This document shows, one piece after another, positions 23,932 through 35,390 of a DNA stretch of 64,000 nucleotides; position 1 is the first letter of the stretch; each line of letters begins with the position of its first letter. Location: the NCBI RefSeq assembly GCF_022682495.2, contig NC_071390.1:150636583-150700582 (forward strand), in the 5' to 3' direction. Under the pieces are notes generated by a model. It saw nothing but the letters and a program-made list of their open reading frames with translations. It did not search any database and was not told where the DNA came from. The position numbers and the translations under genes are program-made. The DNA is from Desmodus rotundus. Its lineage: Eukaryota; Chordata; Mammalia; Chiroptera; Phyllostomidae.

Positions 23932-24399
23932 TACATAAGTTATTGGGAATTCTTTTCAGGAGGATTTGTCTCTTCTACATTTATTAATTAATGCAATCAT
24001 TTATATCAGTATGGAGTGGTGCACATTTATCTTATACTTTGGATTATAACCCATTACAACTTAATTTTTTTGCTGAAATTGTTCAGTTTTGGCTTCCAAT
24101 AGTCTCTTCTGTCCTTTTGGCTTGCCACCATTCCTTTGTTTTTTAAGGATTTCCTTACCTTCTGGTACTACAGGATCTCCCAGGTTCCTCTTATATTTTT
24201 TCCCTGACCCATCCCTAGAATTAGCCATTTTTCCAAGGATCTCTGTTCCCTTTTATTTGAGAACGATATTAGAAACTTAGATCTGACCACTGGGTGTGGT
24301 CATTGCTATTGGGGTGTCACTGCTTCTGGACCCCCTTAGTGGACAGAGCTAGGAAGTATGTTACCAGTCCATGTGGCACACATGTCTACAGTATTTCTG

Positions 24400-25690
24400 T
24401 GTCTACATTTGTTTTCCCAGTAAAGCTGTCCATTTCTGAGCACTGTGTAGCCAGCAATGAGAATATAACTTGCCGCCTTCTACCAACGATTGCAGTGTTT
24501 TAAAAAGGGGGAGTGAAGAAAGTGAAGATGGAGAACTGGACAAAAATATAATCTAAGAACTCAGCCACCCTTTCGTTATGTCATGTCGTTTTCGAGATAA
24601 AGAGACTCCAAGAGGTCTACTGAGACTCTAAGAGGTTAAGGAACTAGATAGTGGACAGTCAAGTTGGAATCTGGCTTTTTGAAATGGAGCCTCTTTATTT
24701 CCACATATCTCATGCTCTTTAAGACTGATCAGTATTCTTAACTTTGTATTCCACTCGATAATTAACTTTTTGGAATGCATTAAGCAGAGGAGAATGAGAT
24801 TTTAGAAATTGGTGTTCACAGCTGTTATCTAGCCAACAGCAATCTGCCAGAGTTTCAGTAATAAGGGGTTTTGCTCTCTAGCAACATATCTTAGATTAAC
24901 AACTTGAAAATGATGGTCTGATGGCCAGATGCTAGTCAGTGAGTCTTTTCAAATGATTATGATGATTGTCCTACCATGTTTTCCTTTGTGTAACTATCTC
25001 TAAAAAAATCCTTTTGCTCTGGGGAGAGAATCATAGGCCTTCTCTAGGATAGATACTAGATGTATACACTTGCTTTTTAGAAATGGGATATAAAGCAATA
25101 AAGGAATCTGTTTAATGTCATCCAAGGAGTTGGTTATGCAGTAAAAAGAAAAACAAAAAACAAACAAACCCCCCCCCCCCACAAAAACTGCAACCTCCAT
25201 GGCCCCTTTTTTAACAGGCCAACCACACAGCTTCTTTCTTCTAAATTGCTTTTGGCACCTTGTAAAGCAAAGAAAGGACCCTTGAAGGTTTCTCTCAAGA
25301 GAATCCTGAGGCTGTAGGTTAGTTCTAGGATGCCTTCAAAACTTTCGGCTAGTTTTCTTTGAGAAGTGGGTGTATCTGTATTTGGTAAATTGTGTCTCGT
25401 CACCATGTAACAGTAAAGTGTCCATTGTATTCCCTCCATTTGTACCTTATTCATTCCAAAGATTTACCATTTTATTTTGTGTGGTACATTGTGAACATCC
25501 AAGATTTTTGTGGAAATAAATGGTAACAGCTGTTTTGTCATGTACTAAATAGTATCATTGTGAACCTTAACCTTGAGATGACATATCCAGGTAGAGAATG
25601 ACAACTAGAAAAGCTCGTTTTGGGGAGTCATCCCCATACAGAATCACATTCAGCTGCTTGCTGCCAACTTCAGAGAGTTTCTGTAGGTCT
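24400..25690. other. Intronic DNA with little recognised
   Basis: A weak antisense MIR piece is likely at 24585-24690 (AGAGGTTAAGGAACTAGATAG). A run of 12 C lies at 25169-25180 next to A-rich sequence. The rest shows no repeat or coding signal. Confidence 0.45.
25169..25180. repeat. Poly-C tract (12 C)
   Basis: Homopolymer run following a CAAACAAAC simple repeat. Confidence 0.85.
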
Positions 25691-25699
25691 TTCTTTATT

Positions 25700-25980
25700 C
25701 CAGTGCTCCCTTATTCACGTGGCTTTTCCTCTTTAAGACGGTGCATGTTCACCTACAAAACACACACCCCAGGGTCCCATTTTCCTTTCCTGTTTTACTT
25801 TTCTCTCTTTTACTACTGTCTAATACATATTTTACTTCCCTAGCCCTTTAACTGTCTGTCTTCCCTAAGCTCTGTGAGAGCAGGGGACTTATTTTGTTCA
25901 CCGCTGTGTCCCCAGACCTAGCATAGTGCCGGGAACGTAGTAGATGCTCGATGGGCATTCCGAGTGAACGATGTCAAAGT
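25700..25980 (+). mobile_element. L2 LINE 3' end
   Basis: AAGCTCTGTGAGAGCAGGGGACTTATTTTGTTCACCGC is followed by TGTCCCCAGACCTAGCATAGTGCCGGGAACGTAGTAGATGCTCG. This is the classic L2 terminal segment. Confidence 0.8.
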
Positions 25981-25984
25981 CAGA

Positions 25985-26925
25985 GGCTGTGGTCATTTGG
26001 CCCCAGGTTTTAATATAAATACAATTAGTTGGGTTTTATTTTATAGAGTTATTTTATATTATAGGTTAAATTAAATGACATAATTATAAATGGGGATTTA
26101 TCCATGCACCAATAATCTCAGAATTTGTGCATAGTGCTTTGGAAGTTATGCAGTTATTCCAGTAATGCAGCGCTATTTTCACAGGTGAGGAACTTTGAAA
26201 TTCTCTGCTAAATATCACTCAAGCAATTGGTGGAAGAGCTAAAAGCAAAAAAAAAAAAATTTTTTTCAAAGTGTTAAGGTGAATTACCTTCATACTGACC
26301 CAAAGATTCCTTGAACCCCAAGTGACATTACTCAGTTTGATCCCTTCTTCTGTTTACTAAACTTAGGAGAAAATGACTTCTCATTGTTATTGTTTTTAAA
26401 GAACCCATTCAGACTGAAATACTACCGTAGTAAGTTATTAATACTAACGTAGAGAATATTCAGAAGAATATGCTGCAAAGTCTGAGGTCATTCCTCTGAA
26501 GGAGTGTCCGCATTCATTTGGACATATAGGTACTAACACATTTTATTTTTAATCATTTACTTTACAAATATATTATTTTTACTTTAGGTTTCTAGTATCT
26601 GAAGTACTTGTATTTGTATTTTTAAAACTAGTGGATTCTGTTTAACCAAATGTAAGATAAAATAATAGGGTCTACAACTTGACTAACTGTTTTGTAAACT
26701 AGATCTTTTATAGTATTTTTAGTTTTATAAACTAAATCTATTACAAACTAGATCTTTCAAAACAAGCAACTCTAATGCTAAATTTTTTGTGGTATTCTCT
26801 CCAGGACAAGAAATAAACAAATAAGAAGCAGTGGAGGCAGTAAATATCACACACTTGTTTGCATGCCCTCTGGACTGACACGGTGCTTGAATTACGTCTT
26901 TGTACAAGGTTAACATATTGTCACA
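25985..26925. other. Intron just upstream of the SCFD2 exon
   Basis: AT-rich with a possible weak antisense MIR near 26130-26240 and an A13/T7 run at about 26248-26267. No other repeat I can name and no candidate exon. Confidence 0.5.
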
Positions 26926-26926
26926 T

Positions 26927-26946
26927 CACCACCTTTTATTTCAGAG
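26927..26946 (+). promoter_or_regulatory. SCFD2: 3' splice site of the SCFD2 exon
   Basis: A short pyrimidine-rich tract (CCACCTTTTATTTCAG) ends in the AG at 26943-26944. The tract is only moderately strong, being broken by several purines. Using this AG gives the in-frame S-I-G-E start expected for SCFD2. Confidence 0.85.
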
Positions 26947-27194
26947 CATCGGGGAGTCAACAATGTCTGGTGTGTTAAATCAGCTGCTTCCCCTGATCAA
27001 GCCTTCGAACCAGAGGACCAGTGATGACTACAGCCCCGAAGAGCTGTTGATCCTCCTAATATATATTTATTCTGTCACTGGAGAGTTCACAGAGGACAAG
27101 GACCTGGCTGCAACTGAAGAAAAGGTGAAGAAAGCGTTGGCTCAGGTCTTTTGTGAGGAGTCTAAGTTGTCGCCTTTGCTGCAAAAAATCACAG
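26945..27194 (+). CDS. SCFD2: Internal coding exon of SCFD2 (Sec1 family domain-containing 2)
   Basis: The exon is 250 bp: 83 complete codons plus the first G of a split codon. It opens in phase 0 (AGC-ATC-GGG, S-I-G) after TTTATTTCAG and closes ACA|G before GTAAGT. The peptide runs from SIGESTMSG through YSPEELLILLIYIYSVTGE to FCEESKLSPLLQKIT. I recognise it as the middle-to-C-terminal part of SCFD2, roughly residues 400-490 of about 684. From memory the human protein continues with Asp, and the split G fits this. SCFD2 belongs to the Sec1/Munc18-like (SM) family, which binds SNARE proteins in vesicle fusion; SCFD2 itself is poorly characterised. The segment looks helical, with a hydrophobic core (LLILLIYIY) and a charged stretch (EDKDL...EEKVKK). 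There is no stop or frameshift, so the exon appears functional. The apparent ATG upstream (26900) is intronic read-through, not a start. 250 is not a multiple of three, so skipping this exon would shift the frame. Confidence 0.95.
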
Positions 27195-27200
27195 GTAAGT
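27192..27200 (+). promoter_or_regulatory. SCFD2: 5' splice site of the SCFD2 exon
   Basis: CAG|GTAAGT is a perfect match to the U2-type donor consensus, with GT at 27195-27196. Reading through it gives a few intronic codons and then a stop, as expected for an intron. Confidence 0.92.
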
Positions 27201-29480
27201 GTCTAACAAAGATCTAGAACATAAACATCACTGATACAGAAAACACGTTTAAAAATAAAAACCATTTCGGAAAGAGGATGTAACCACCTTCGTTGGAATG
27301 GTTTAGAACTTCGTAAGGCCTGATGAAAGCTAGCTAGCCTTTAGGATCAGAGGTTTTCATTGCAGATTTTTTTTTCTAGTCGTGGGAGTGAAGCAGCCTT
27401 CTAGTTGCTTGTCAGAATTCATACTCCTTAGAGCCAAAGCCTTGTTAAAATAGCAAAATATTCATAGGGCATAATATCTTAAAGGAAAATAAAATGTAGT
27501 GCATCCTATCCAAAGGGTTTCTGTTGACATATTCTCTTTAGTATTGTCATTTCAAACTAAAAAAAAGTCTTCTTAAGATATTACACAATGATATAGGATT
27601 AAAAAGTTACCATTTTCCAGAGTAATTTCCTATTTTGACATGTCACATTTCATTTGAAGCTAGATTACTTGGTGGTACCCAAAATAATACCCAAACATCC
27701 CAGTAAAGTGGGCTATTTAATTTGGGAGAAATATATAATTAAATATTATAAAATCTAACTTTCCACTTCGAGTAGGAACTGTGATATAACTCAGAGACAT
27801 TCATGTGTTTTATTCTGTATCAAATTCAGTGTTTTTATTTATATTCTCTGTAAAGCTTATTTCTATTAGTATGGACTGAGTCTGGGTCTGCTTGAGCGGG
27901 AGATATTATTAAAACACATATAAAACTTAAATACTTGAAAAATGTACCAAGTTTCCATTCACTAGTGAATGTGTGTGTGCAGGGGTGTGTGGGCCTCTCC
28001 GTTCGGGAAGGCTCAGTTGAGGTAGTTGTATGTCTTCCGACTCCTCCTCCTGGCCTGTGGGCCTCCCCAGGAGGCGCCCCGGGTTGCACAGAGGCAGGCT
28101 GTGTGGCCGTGGGCCCGAGCGTCGTGCATGTGTGCTTTCCTTTGTGCCCACTGCTGACCTTTCCCCTGTCCGTTATGGAAAATGAAACCCTGATGAGATG
28201 GAAACCGAGTGACGTTTCCACAGAAATGAGGCACTTCCTTGCTCAGTGCAGAACCTGCCTGCCAACTCAGAATCTGCTCAAGGAAACCTTGTGGAATCTG
28301 TCCCCTTTCCAGTTAGGTGCAGTGCGCTATGCAATTACATGTGTTTGGCTGCAAATGAGTTCTGAAACTTAAATATGGTTTATATGGTGCTAAGAACAGT
28401 GATTTGATTCAAAGTAAAATTGAATTCTAGGAGAATTTCATCGGAAGTTGTTCTCGAAGTGCGTAATTTCAGACACAGACAACAAAGCTGGTGTGTTTTA
28501 GCCAAGGTTATTTGGATAGCTTTCTGTAACATTAGTATGTGGTTATATTACTTGGGGAATTGAGGTCATGCGCTAAGAGTATTCATTTAATATTTGCTCA
28601 AGGTGTTTATTGACCCAGCATTTCATTCTTTGCTAGTTTCCCTGTTTAGGATTGCTCAGGATATTGCATTTTCTTGCTTTTAATGGTGATTTCGCTTTTT
28701 AAAACACTTCTGTACATTCATGTTTATGATAGGAAAATTTGTAAGTTTAGCAGTTGAAGATTAAAAAATAAGAATTTGTGGAAATCTTAGTATATTTGAA
28801 ATTTTTAAGGGCATCTTTGTGTAATGCTGAGTATATATTTCAGTCTAAACAAGGTGGATAAAACATGCTACTTAAATTTAATGTAAGTGAACTTACCGGT
28901 GGAACCCACGTGCCTCGATAAACCTCTGTGCACACCAAAGGGGCTTTATTTCTGAAGACAGACTTTGACTTGGCTGATTAGCCATACCCTTAAGTATACT
29001 GCAAGGTCAGCTGTCCCGAGAAGCAGGGCTGTGCTTACAGTTAGCTGCTGAGGAGAATGTTTAATCTGCATCCTGTGATAAAAGGTAATACGATGGTGTT
29101 AGGGGTGTCATGTCTTGTAGAACAGGATGGGGTACCCCGGAATGTACTGGAAGAATCAAATTGCTTTTAAAGGTGCTTATTGTGGAACTAGGTTGATGTA
29201 GCTTTTACCATGAACTTGTCCACAGTGTCATGCTTATGTTATTCCAGTTCATAGTCTTGCCTTACTTGTTCCTGGGTGGCAGAATTTATTTTATGCCTTG
29301 TGCACATTATGTGGTTGATGAAATTTGTTTAAAAAGTAATATTGAAAACAAGCAAGTAATCAATGTAAGAATTCTACTTTTTATAAAATGCTATAATTTT
29401 ACTAATCTTAACTGTCAATAGGATCAAGAAAGCAACACTTTTTCTGCACTGAAAACTTAAGCGTGTTATCATCACCGAAC
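27200..29480. other. Intron just downstream of the SCFD2 exon
   Basis: Mostly unassigned single-copy-looking DNA. It includes a GC- and CpG-richer block at about 27965-28180 (see findings). The 145-codon frame at 27935-28372 and its antisense counterparts overlap that block and match no protein I know. Confidence 0.45.
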
Positions 29481-29545
29481 TGCTAAGTGATAGAGCCAGA
29501 ATTTGAACCCTGCTGTTGCGGATCTAGAGCCCATGTTTTTAAACA
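29480..29545 (-). mobile_element. MIR SINE head fragment
   Basis: AAGTGATAGAGCCAGAATTTGAACCCTG then GAGCCCATGTTTTTAA matches the antisense tRNA-like head of MIR. Confidence 0.55.
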
Positions 29546-29595
29546 CAAAATTCTAAACCTGCCAGAAGCTCACTTCCATTACTGCTGCACTTACT

Positions 29596-29842
29596 ATACA
29601 TTATATTCTCTACCTTATGCTTGCTTACACATATTTTTTATCCCCACCCAAGAACATGCTTGTTGATTTTATAGAGAGAGGAAGGAAGGGAGAGAGGGAG
29701 AGAACATCGATGAGCTGCCTCTAATATGCACCCTACCGGGGACTGAACCTGCAACCTAGGCATGTGCCCTGACTAGGAATCGAACCCATGACCTTTTGGC
29801 TTACGAGACTAAGCTCCAACCAGTTGAACCACACCGGCCAGG
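29596..29842 (-). mobile_element. Ves SINE with 12-bp perfect target duplication
   Basis: The minus-strand Ves body runs from GCCCTGGCCGGTGTGGTTCA (head, right end) through the B-box-like GGTTCGATTCC to the GAGAG tail and GGGTGGGGATAAAAAA. GCTGCACTTACT occurs at 29584-29595 and 29843-29854. About 40 bp of unrelated sequence lies between the A-run and the left duplication (see findings). Confidence 0.85.
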
Positions 29843-29854
29843 GCTGCACTTACT

Positions 29855-31235
29855 GTTTTAAGTTATGCATGTTCAACCATTCCACCATGTTCTTATTTTC
29901 TAAGCAGTGAATTAATATTTGGTTAATGTTTTAGATATTGCTTGTGCTTTTTAATCTTTTTATAATAGCTACCTATAGATGTTTCCTTATACCTTCCTAT
30001 TTTTGTGCATGTGTCCTCTTTGTTTCTGCTTTGCTATAAAGAAATTAAAATATCATTTCAGTCATTGAAATCTATTGGTTGTCAAGTTTTTCTAAAACAG
30101 GACTAGCAAACTTAATTCTTTTTATTTCAAGAATACCTCTTAAAACAATTGCCTTGTGTGTAAAATTCATATTTCCTTTTATATGTTAATTATGCCATTT
30201 AATTTCAACAATTTCTTTTATTTCTTCTTATTCTTTCCTATTATGGAATGGACAGCAACAAATTGTAATTGACAAAACAAAACAAAACTTCAGCATGGTC
30301 AGTGGCAGGATACTATTTTGTTTTCAATAGATACTTTTTGAGAGAGCGGTAGGCAAAAACTCTCTTTTCTACTCATACAAAATAACAAGGGTTGGCTCTC
30401 TGCATGTCAGCAATGAGAGGTGAAGAAAGAAAATTGGTACGGCCTAAATATGTCGGTTAATGTTGTTCTTTCTCAGTCTTGCTAAGTTCAAAGAGAGTAT
30501 CGGTTCCGTATACATTAGTATTTGCATGGCAGTCACAAGAGGAAACAAAGGAAAACCATCTGGACTCTCTTCAGAGAAGGAAATCGAAATGCTAATTTTA
30601 AAGACCTGTGCGGACTTGGAACGTCATCCTGCAGGAAGAGCATAGGGCTCACAGACAGAAATCCGTGATTCAAAAGTCCTGGCTCTGCCTCTTCCCAGCG
30701 GTGTGTAGAGTGGACAAATCTCCCCTGTGATAGTAAACACAGGTGCCCTGTTGACCACTCATGATTTTGTCAAGGATAAAGCAATGGTACGTGTGTGAGC
30801 TAATTTTCGGTCATGCAGTATTGTAAATAGGTCATTTTCCCCCCCATTGATGTTATTTTGATAGCATCTAGCTGTTATGTAGGGTAGTGCTTCCCACCCT
30901 TACTCACACCGGGACACACCTAGACAATGAGAGTGTTTGCATAGTACACTGAGGCAAATGGACAGGATGCTTGTGGTCAGAGGCAGCCAGCCCGGGGGCT
31001 CTGGCCACTCTAGGTCCTACCCAGTTGACCTGTGAACTGAAATGAAGCAGCAGCTTGGCACACCTGGAACCTATTAGGGACAAATCAGTGTGCTAAGACT
31101 GGTAGGTCAGAAGGCTGTGGAATCAGAAAATAAAGAAAAATAAAACTTGCATAGCGTTTTTAACACACAAAACTATTTTGGAAAAATTTCTTTTTGATAA
31201 AAAATGTTTGTATTACTCAATTTATTTCCTGAATT
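29855..31235. other. Intronic DNA with little recognised
   Basis: A sense MIR fragment is likely at 30645-30735 (CCTGGCTCTGCCTCTTCCCAGC). AAAACAAAAC-type simple sequence is near 30272-30287. No coding signal. Confidence 0.45.
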
Positions 31236-31238
31236 TTC

Positions 31239-32660
31239 ATACTATCTTTATTTTTATTTAATCTTTATTATATTTTTTCCATTACCATTTAGTCCCCTTC
31301 TAGTCTGTCCCCCAGCAATCACCACCCTGTTGTCCATGTCCATGAGTCCTTTTTCCTTTTTGTTCAATCCCTCCACTCCCTTACCTCCCTCCTCCCCAAC
31401 TGACTGACGTCCTGCTCTCCATCTATGAGTCTGTCCATATTTTCTTCGTCTGTTTGTTCATTAGATTCCACATATGAGTGAAGTCATAGGGTGTTTGTCT
31501 TTCTCTGACTGGCTTTTTCACTTAGCATAATGTTCTCCAGGTCCATTCATATGTTGCAAAGGGTAAAATTTTATTCTTCTTTACAACCAAGTAGTATTCC
31601 ATTGTGTAAATGTCCCACAGTTGTTTTATCCACTCATCTATTGATGGACACTTGGGCTGCTTCCATATCTTGGCAATTGTAAATAATGCTGCAATAAATA
31701 TAGGGGTGCTTATGTTCTGTCATACGAGTGTTTTGGATATACTAGTGTTATTCGGATATATTCCCAGAAGTGGGATCACTGGGTCAAAAGGCAGATTGAT
31801 TTTTAATTTTTTGAGGTATCTCCACTGCCTTCCACAGTGGCTGCACCAGCCTGCATTCCCACCAACAGTGCAAAAGGGTTCATCGCATCCTCACCAGCAC
31901 TTGTTTTTTGTTGATTTATTGATGATAGCGATTCTGACAGGTATGATATGGTATCTCATTGTGGTTCCATTTGCATTTCTCTGATGATTAGTGACATTGA
32001 GCATCTTTTCATATGTCTGTTGGCCATCTGTATGTTCTCTTTGGAGAAGTGTCTGTTCAGGTACTTTGCCCATTTTTTATTTGGGTTGTTTGGGGATTTT
32101 TTGGTATTGAATTTTGTAATTACTTTATACATTTTGGACATTAATCCCTCATCAGATCTATCAGCAAATATGTTCTCCCATTCTATGGGTTGTCTTTTTA
32201 TTTTGTTGATGTTTTCCTTTGCTGTGCAAATACTTTTTAGTTTGATGTAGTCCCATTTGTTTATTTTTTCTTTTGTTTCCCTTGCCTGGGGAGATAGATC
32301 TGATAAAAAATTGCTATGAGCAATACCTGAGGTCTTGCTGCCTATGTTTTCTTCTAGGATTTTTATGGGTCTAGGATTTTGGGTCTAACATTTAAGTCTT
32401 TGACCCATTTTGAATTTATTCTTTTGTGTGGTATAAGATGGTGGTCTAGTGATCAAAACAGTATGGTACTGCCATAAAAATAGACACATAGATCAATGGA
32501 ACAGAATAGAGAGCACAGAAATAAACCCACACCTTTATAGTCCATTAATATTTGGCAGAGGAAGCAAGCACATACAATGGACTACAGATAGTTTATTCAA
32601 TAAATGGTGCTGGGAAAATTGGACAGATACGTGCAGAAAAATGAAACTATACTATATTTA
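31239..32660 (-). mobile_element. 5'-inverted L1 insertion (twin priming) with target duplication
   Basis: The left 1.2 kb is antisense L1: 3' UTR, then ORF2 with TGGGATCACTGGGTCAAAAGG and TGCACCAGCCTGCATTCCC, up to GGTGGTCTAG at 32449. Orientation then flips and about 200 bp of sense ORF2 follows, from AGTGATCAAAACAGTATGG to GGTGCTGGGAAAATTGGAC. The two pieces are adjacent in the L1 consensus. ATACTATCTTTA (31239-31250) and ATACTATATTTA (32649-32660) are the target duplications. The listed span includes both. The 124-, 100- and 70-codon frames here are L1 shadows or ORF2 debris. Confidence 0.92.
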
Positions 32661-32664
32661 AAGA

Positions 32665-35165
32665 AAATTTCAATAGGGGTTAGACCTCTTTAATTAGGTT
32701 TAGTGTAAAGCTAGGGAATGAATGATTAATGAGTATCTAAAAAGTATGTGTTTCAACATAGAGGCATGATAATACATAGAAACTATAATTTCCATTTGTT
32801 AGACCCTTATTCTACTTCCTCTTGATAGTTTGGGATCATCAGTTACTGTATCATGGCATTAAGATTGCACCTGGATATATATATAAAATGGAAAATTTAC
32901 CAAGTTAGCTAAACAAACAGGGATTTATTTTTCTCAACCGGAAATTCAGAGACAGGCAGCAGAACTTTCTGGCTTCTCCCTCCCTCCCTCCCTCTCTCAT
33001 TTGTTTATGACAACTTTTTTGAAAAGTTCAGGTAATCATAGACCATGTGAAATTATTATTGAGATTCGTGGCTTCCACTTTATTATAAAAACCTGCATCT
33101 CCATTAGCACACGGCATAGACATTTCGTTTATTATGTTAGTAGAGGTATGTCTTTAAAACAAAGCGTTTTTCATAGTTGGCCAAGTACTTTCCCTAGCCT
33201 TGTAGAAAGTTTTCGTCATAAAATATGAAGTACTTCCAACAAAGAATCGTGAAAGATGAGGAGCTAACACGAATTTCTCCCTGTGTGCTTCCTTTACTCT
33301 ATCACCCCTGCATTCTTTCCTCATCTCACAGCTTTGCCTCAGTAATTCATCACATTCAGAATATACATTTTTGCAGATTTTTGCTCCTAAGGGCACATTC
33401 TGATTGAAAAACAGTTTTCAAGATTTCACAAATCTTACCCTTGAGAAGATGTTTTCTAGACCTTGAGTGTTCTTATTGGTTTGGCAACGACAAGGATGGT
33501 GGTGTGGTAACTGGAAGGGTGACCCTAAAAGTTCATCACCAGTCGTCAGGTTAGCCACACTTGAATGAAAACTTAGGCTCATTACAGTAAGTGACAGTGG
33601 TCACAGCCGTGGCTGGAGAATCCACCCACTCTGCTGAAGGACGACTTCAGGATGTGGGGGAAATTCACTTCTGAAGGGATTCTGCCTCATCTCTTGATTC
33701 TAACTTATGGATTCTCAGTTAGTGTGACATTCCAGTGTTAGAATTTTCATTAGGAATACACCTTCATTTTGCATTTCAGGTTTCTTGTCTCACGGCTGCC
33801 AAAACAAAACAAAACAAAAAACAGACTCTTGTTTTCCATTATGGTTTGCAACACTGTCTGGTATAATAGGGTCTATTTTTCCTCTAGATTTGTAAGATTT
33901 CTGCTGGAAACTCTGATGAAGAACACATGTCTACCCTAAATCACTCCCATGAGAAATGTTGCAACTGTTACATTTAGTTTTACTGTCCAACATATTAAAA
34001 TAGTTAACCACAGCACATATTACAAAACAGCTATATCAAGTGAAGTTTAAAATATTTAGTTCATATTTAAAATATATCACAAGCTATGAAGAAAGGTATT
34101 TGGAGCTGCGTGTTACAGCGGCTAACTAGTTAAGTAATTTTGCTAACATATTAAGGGATCATTACAAATTACTTTCTCAAGTACTTGATTTTTCCATACC
34201 ACATTGTAAGAACGGTCATTCTTAACTAAGATCCTGGAATGGATCTTTCCGCACCGGTGGTTATATGTGCACAAATACGTGAGACATACTGTCTCTATCA
34301 CTAAATTTTCCATCTGTGCATCATCCCAATAATCATAATTGTGTAAGTGACAGAGATTAATTATTGCTGATTCTTAACTGCATATTTGACCTGGTATATA
34401 TGTCTCAACCATGAAAGAGAAGAAATGGAATGCATAGAATACAGGGTAGTTTTCTTGAACACAGAGCTGTAGACCAGATAGGAGAGATGGGGTGATCTGG
34501 TTGAAAAGCGGAGAGGAGGCCTTATTTTCCCTCCTAAGTATGTCTCTAGATGTGTAACCTTAAGTTGCTTAGCTTGCTTCAGACTCGGGATCCTTATTAT
34601 AAAATAAGAGTCTCTTTAGGCGAATCTAAGGTCTCTTTTTTTTCTTCCATTCTATGGTTCTATTTTCATAAGCTTTTTATTTTTAACTGAATCATTATAT
34701 TCCTTTCCCTACTTCGAAATCAGCTCTTCCTCAATACCCCTCTGTCTTTTTCCGGATGTCACTACCCTCTCAGGCGGGAAGCAATCTCCTCTGACTCAGC
34801 TTCACCCCCTGTAGCAGTTGGCCACTTTCTGCAGCCTGTCTCTATTTTTTTTTGGAAATGCTGTTTAAGTCTCTTCAAAGATACTTTCTTATCCTCAGGC
34901 ACACACTGGCCCATGAACTTGTCTCAAAATCCTTGACTCCATATCTACCCACTTATTTATCCTACCTGCTGATGGATGCCAGCCTAATATTCTTAAGTTT
35001 AATTTTATGTTACTACCTTTACCCTAAGGTTTTTCCTCCACTATTATAGCCATAGCTTCTCACTGTAGAAAATTTGGAAATGTAGAGAACAATGTAGAGG
35101 CCACATATGAATTTTATTTTATTGAGTACCTATGAAAAACATATATGCTGCTTATGGTCTTTTTC
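32665..35165. other. Intronic DNA with little recognised
   Basis: Contains a (CCCT)n tract at 32976-32998, a (CAAAA)n run at about 33801-33820, and a weak sense MIR near 34540-34640 (GTGTAACCTTAAGTTGCTTAGC). Otherwise unassigned. Confidence 0.45.
32976..32998. repeat. (CCCT)n simple repeat
   Basis: Tandem TCCC/CCTC units ending in CTCTCTC. Confidence 0.85.
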
Positions 35166-35189
35166 TTTTTTAAATTTATTTTATTTTTT

Positions 35190-35390
35190 TTTAAAGATTT
35201 TATTTATTTATTTTTAGAGAGACGGGAAGGGAGGGAGAGAGAGGGAGAAAAACTCAATGTGTGGTCGCCTCTCATGTTCCCCCTACGGGCAACCTGACCC
35301 GCAACCCAGGCATATTCCCTGACTGGGATTCGAACCAGAGCCCTTTGGTTTGCAGGCTGGCATTCAATCCACTAAGCCATACCAGCCAGG
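35190..35390 (-). mobile_element. Ves SINE
   Basis: Minus-strand copy: TAAAGATTTTATTTATTTATTTTTAG tail, GAGACGGGAAGGGAGGGAG block, GTGTGGTCGCCTCTCATG, GACTGGGATTCGAACCAGAG (B-box side) and CTAAGCCATACCAGCCAGG head. T-rich flanks on both sides give a plausible but low-complexity target duplication. Confidence 0.88.

Larger units (their letters stand above)
22880..24395 (-). mobile_element. Old L1ME-type LINE 3' end, interrupted by two younger insertions
   Basis: Antisense L1 landmarks resume in consensus order around the insertions. On the left are GTGGTACATTTGTCAAAACA and AAAGAGTACTGGCCAGGCATTTTG. In the middle is GATATCAATATGACTTAACAC. On the right are TATAACCCATTACAACTTAAT, AATTAGCCATTTTTCCAAGG and CATTGCTATTGGGGTGTCAC. 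A Ves SINE (23386-23615) and a mariner-type MITE (23719-23931) sit inside. Confidence 0.8.
1..26944 (+). other. SCFD2: SCFD2 intron upstream of the exon (5' end outside the window)
   Basis: No sequence here reads as an SCFD2 exon or other conserved protein. The intron is phase 0 at its 3' end and at least 26.9 kb long. It is filled with L1M, L2, MIR, MLT1, Ves and MITE copies listed separately. Confidence 0.8.

Noticed and set aside
28018..28033. let-7-like string TGAGGTAGTTGTATGT
   Set aside because: It matches the let-7 seed but lacks the middle of the mature sequence. No complementary arm is present nearby to form a precursor hairpin.
31610..32250. Open frames of 124 and 100 codons that look protein-like and hydrophobic
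   Set aside because: They are the antisense of L1 ORF2, a common false gene signal.
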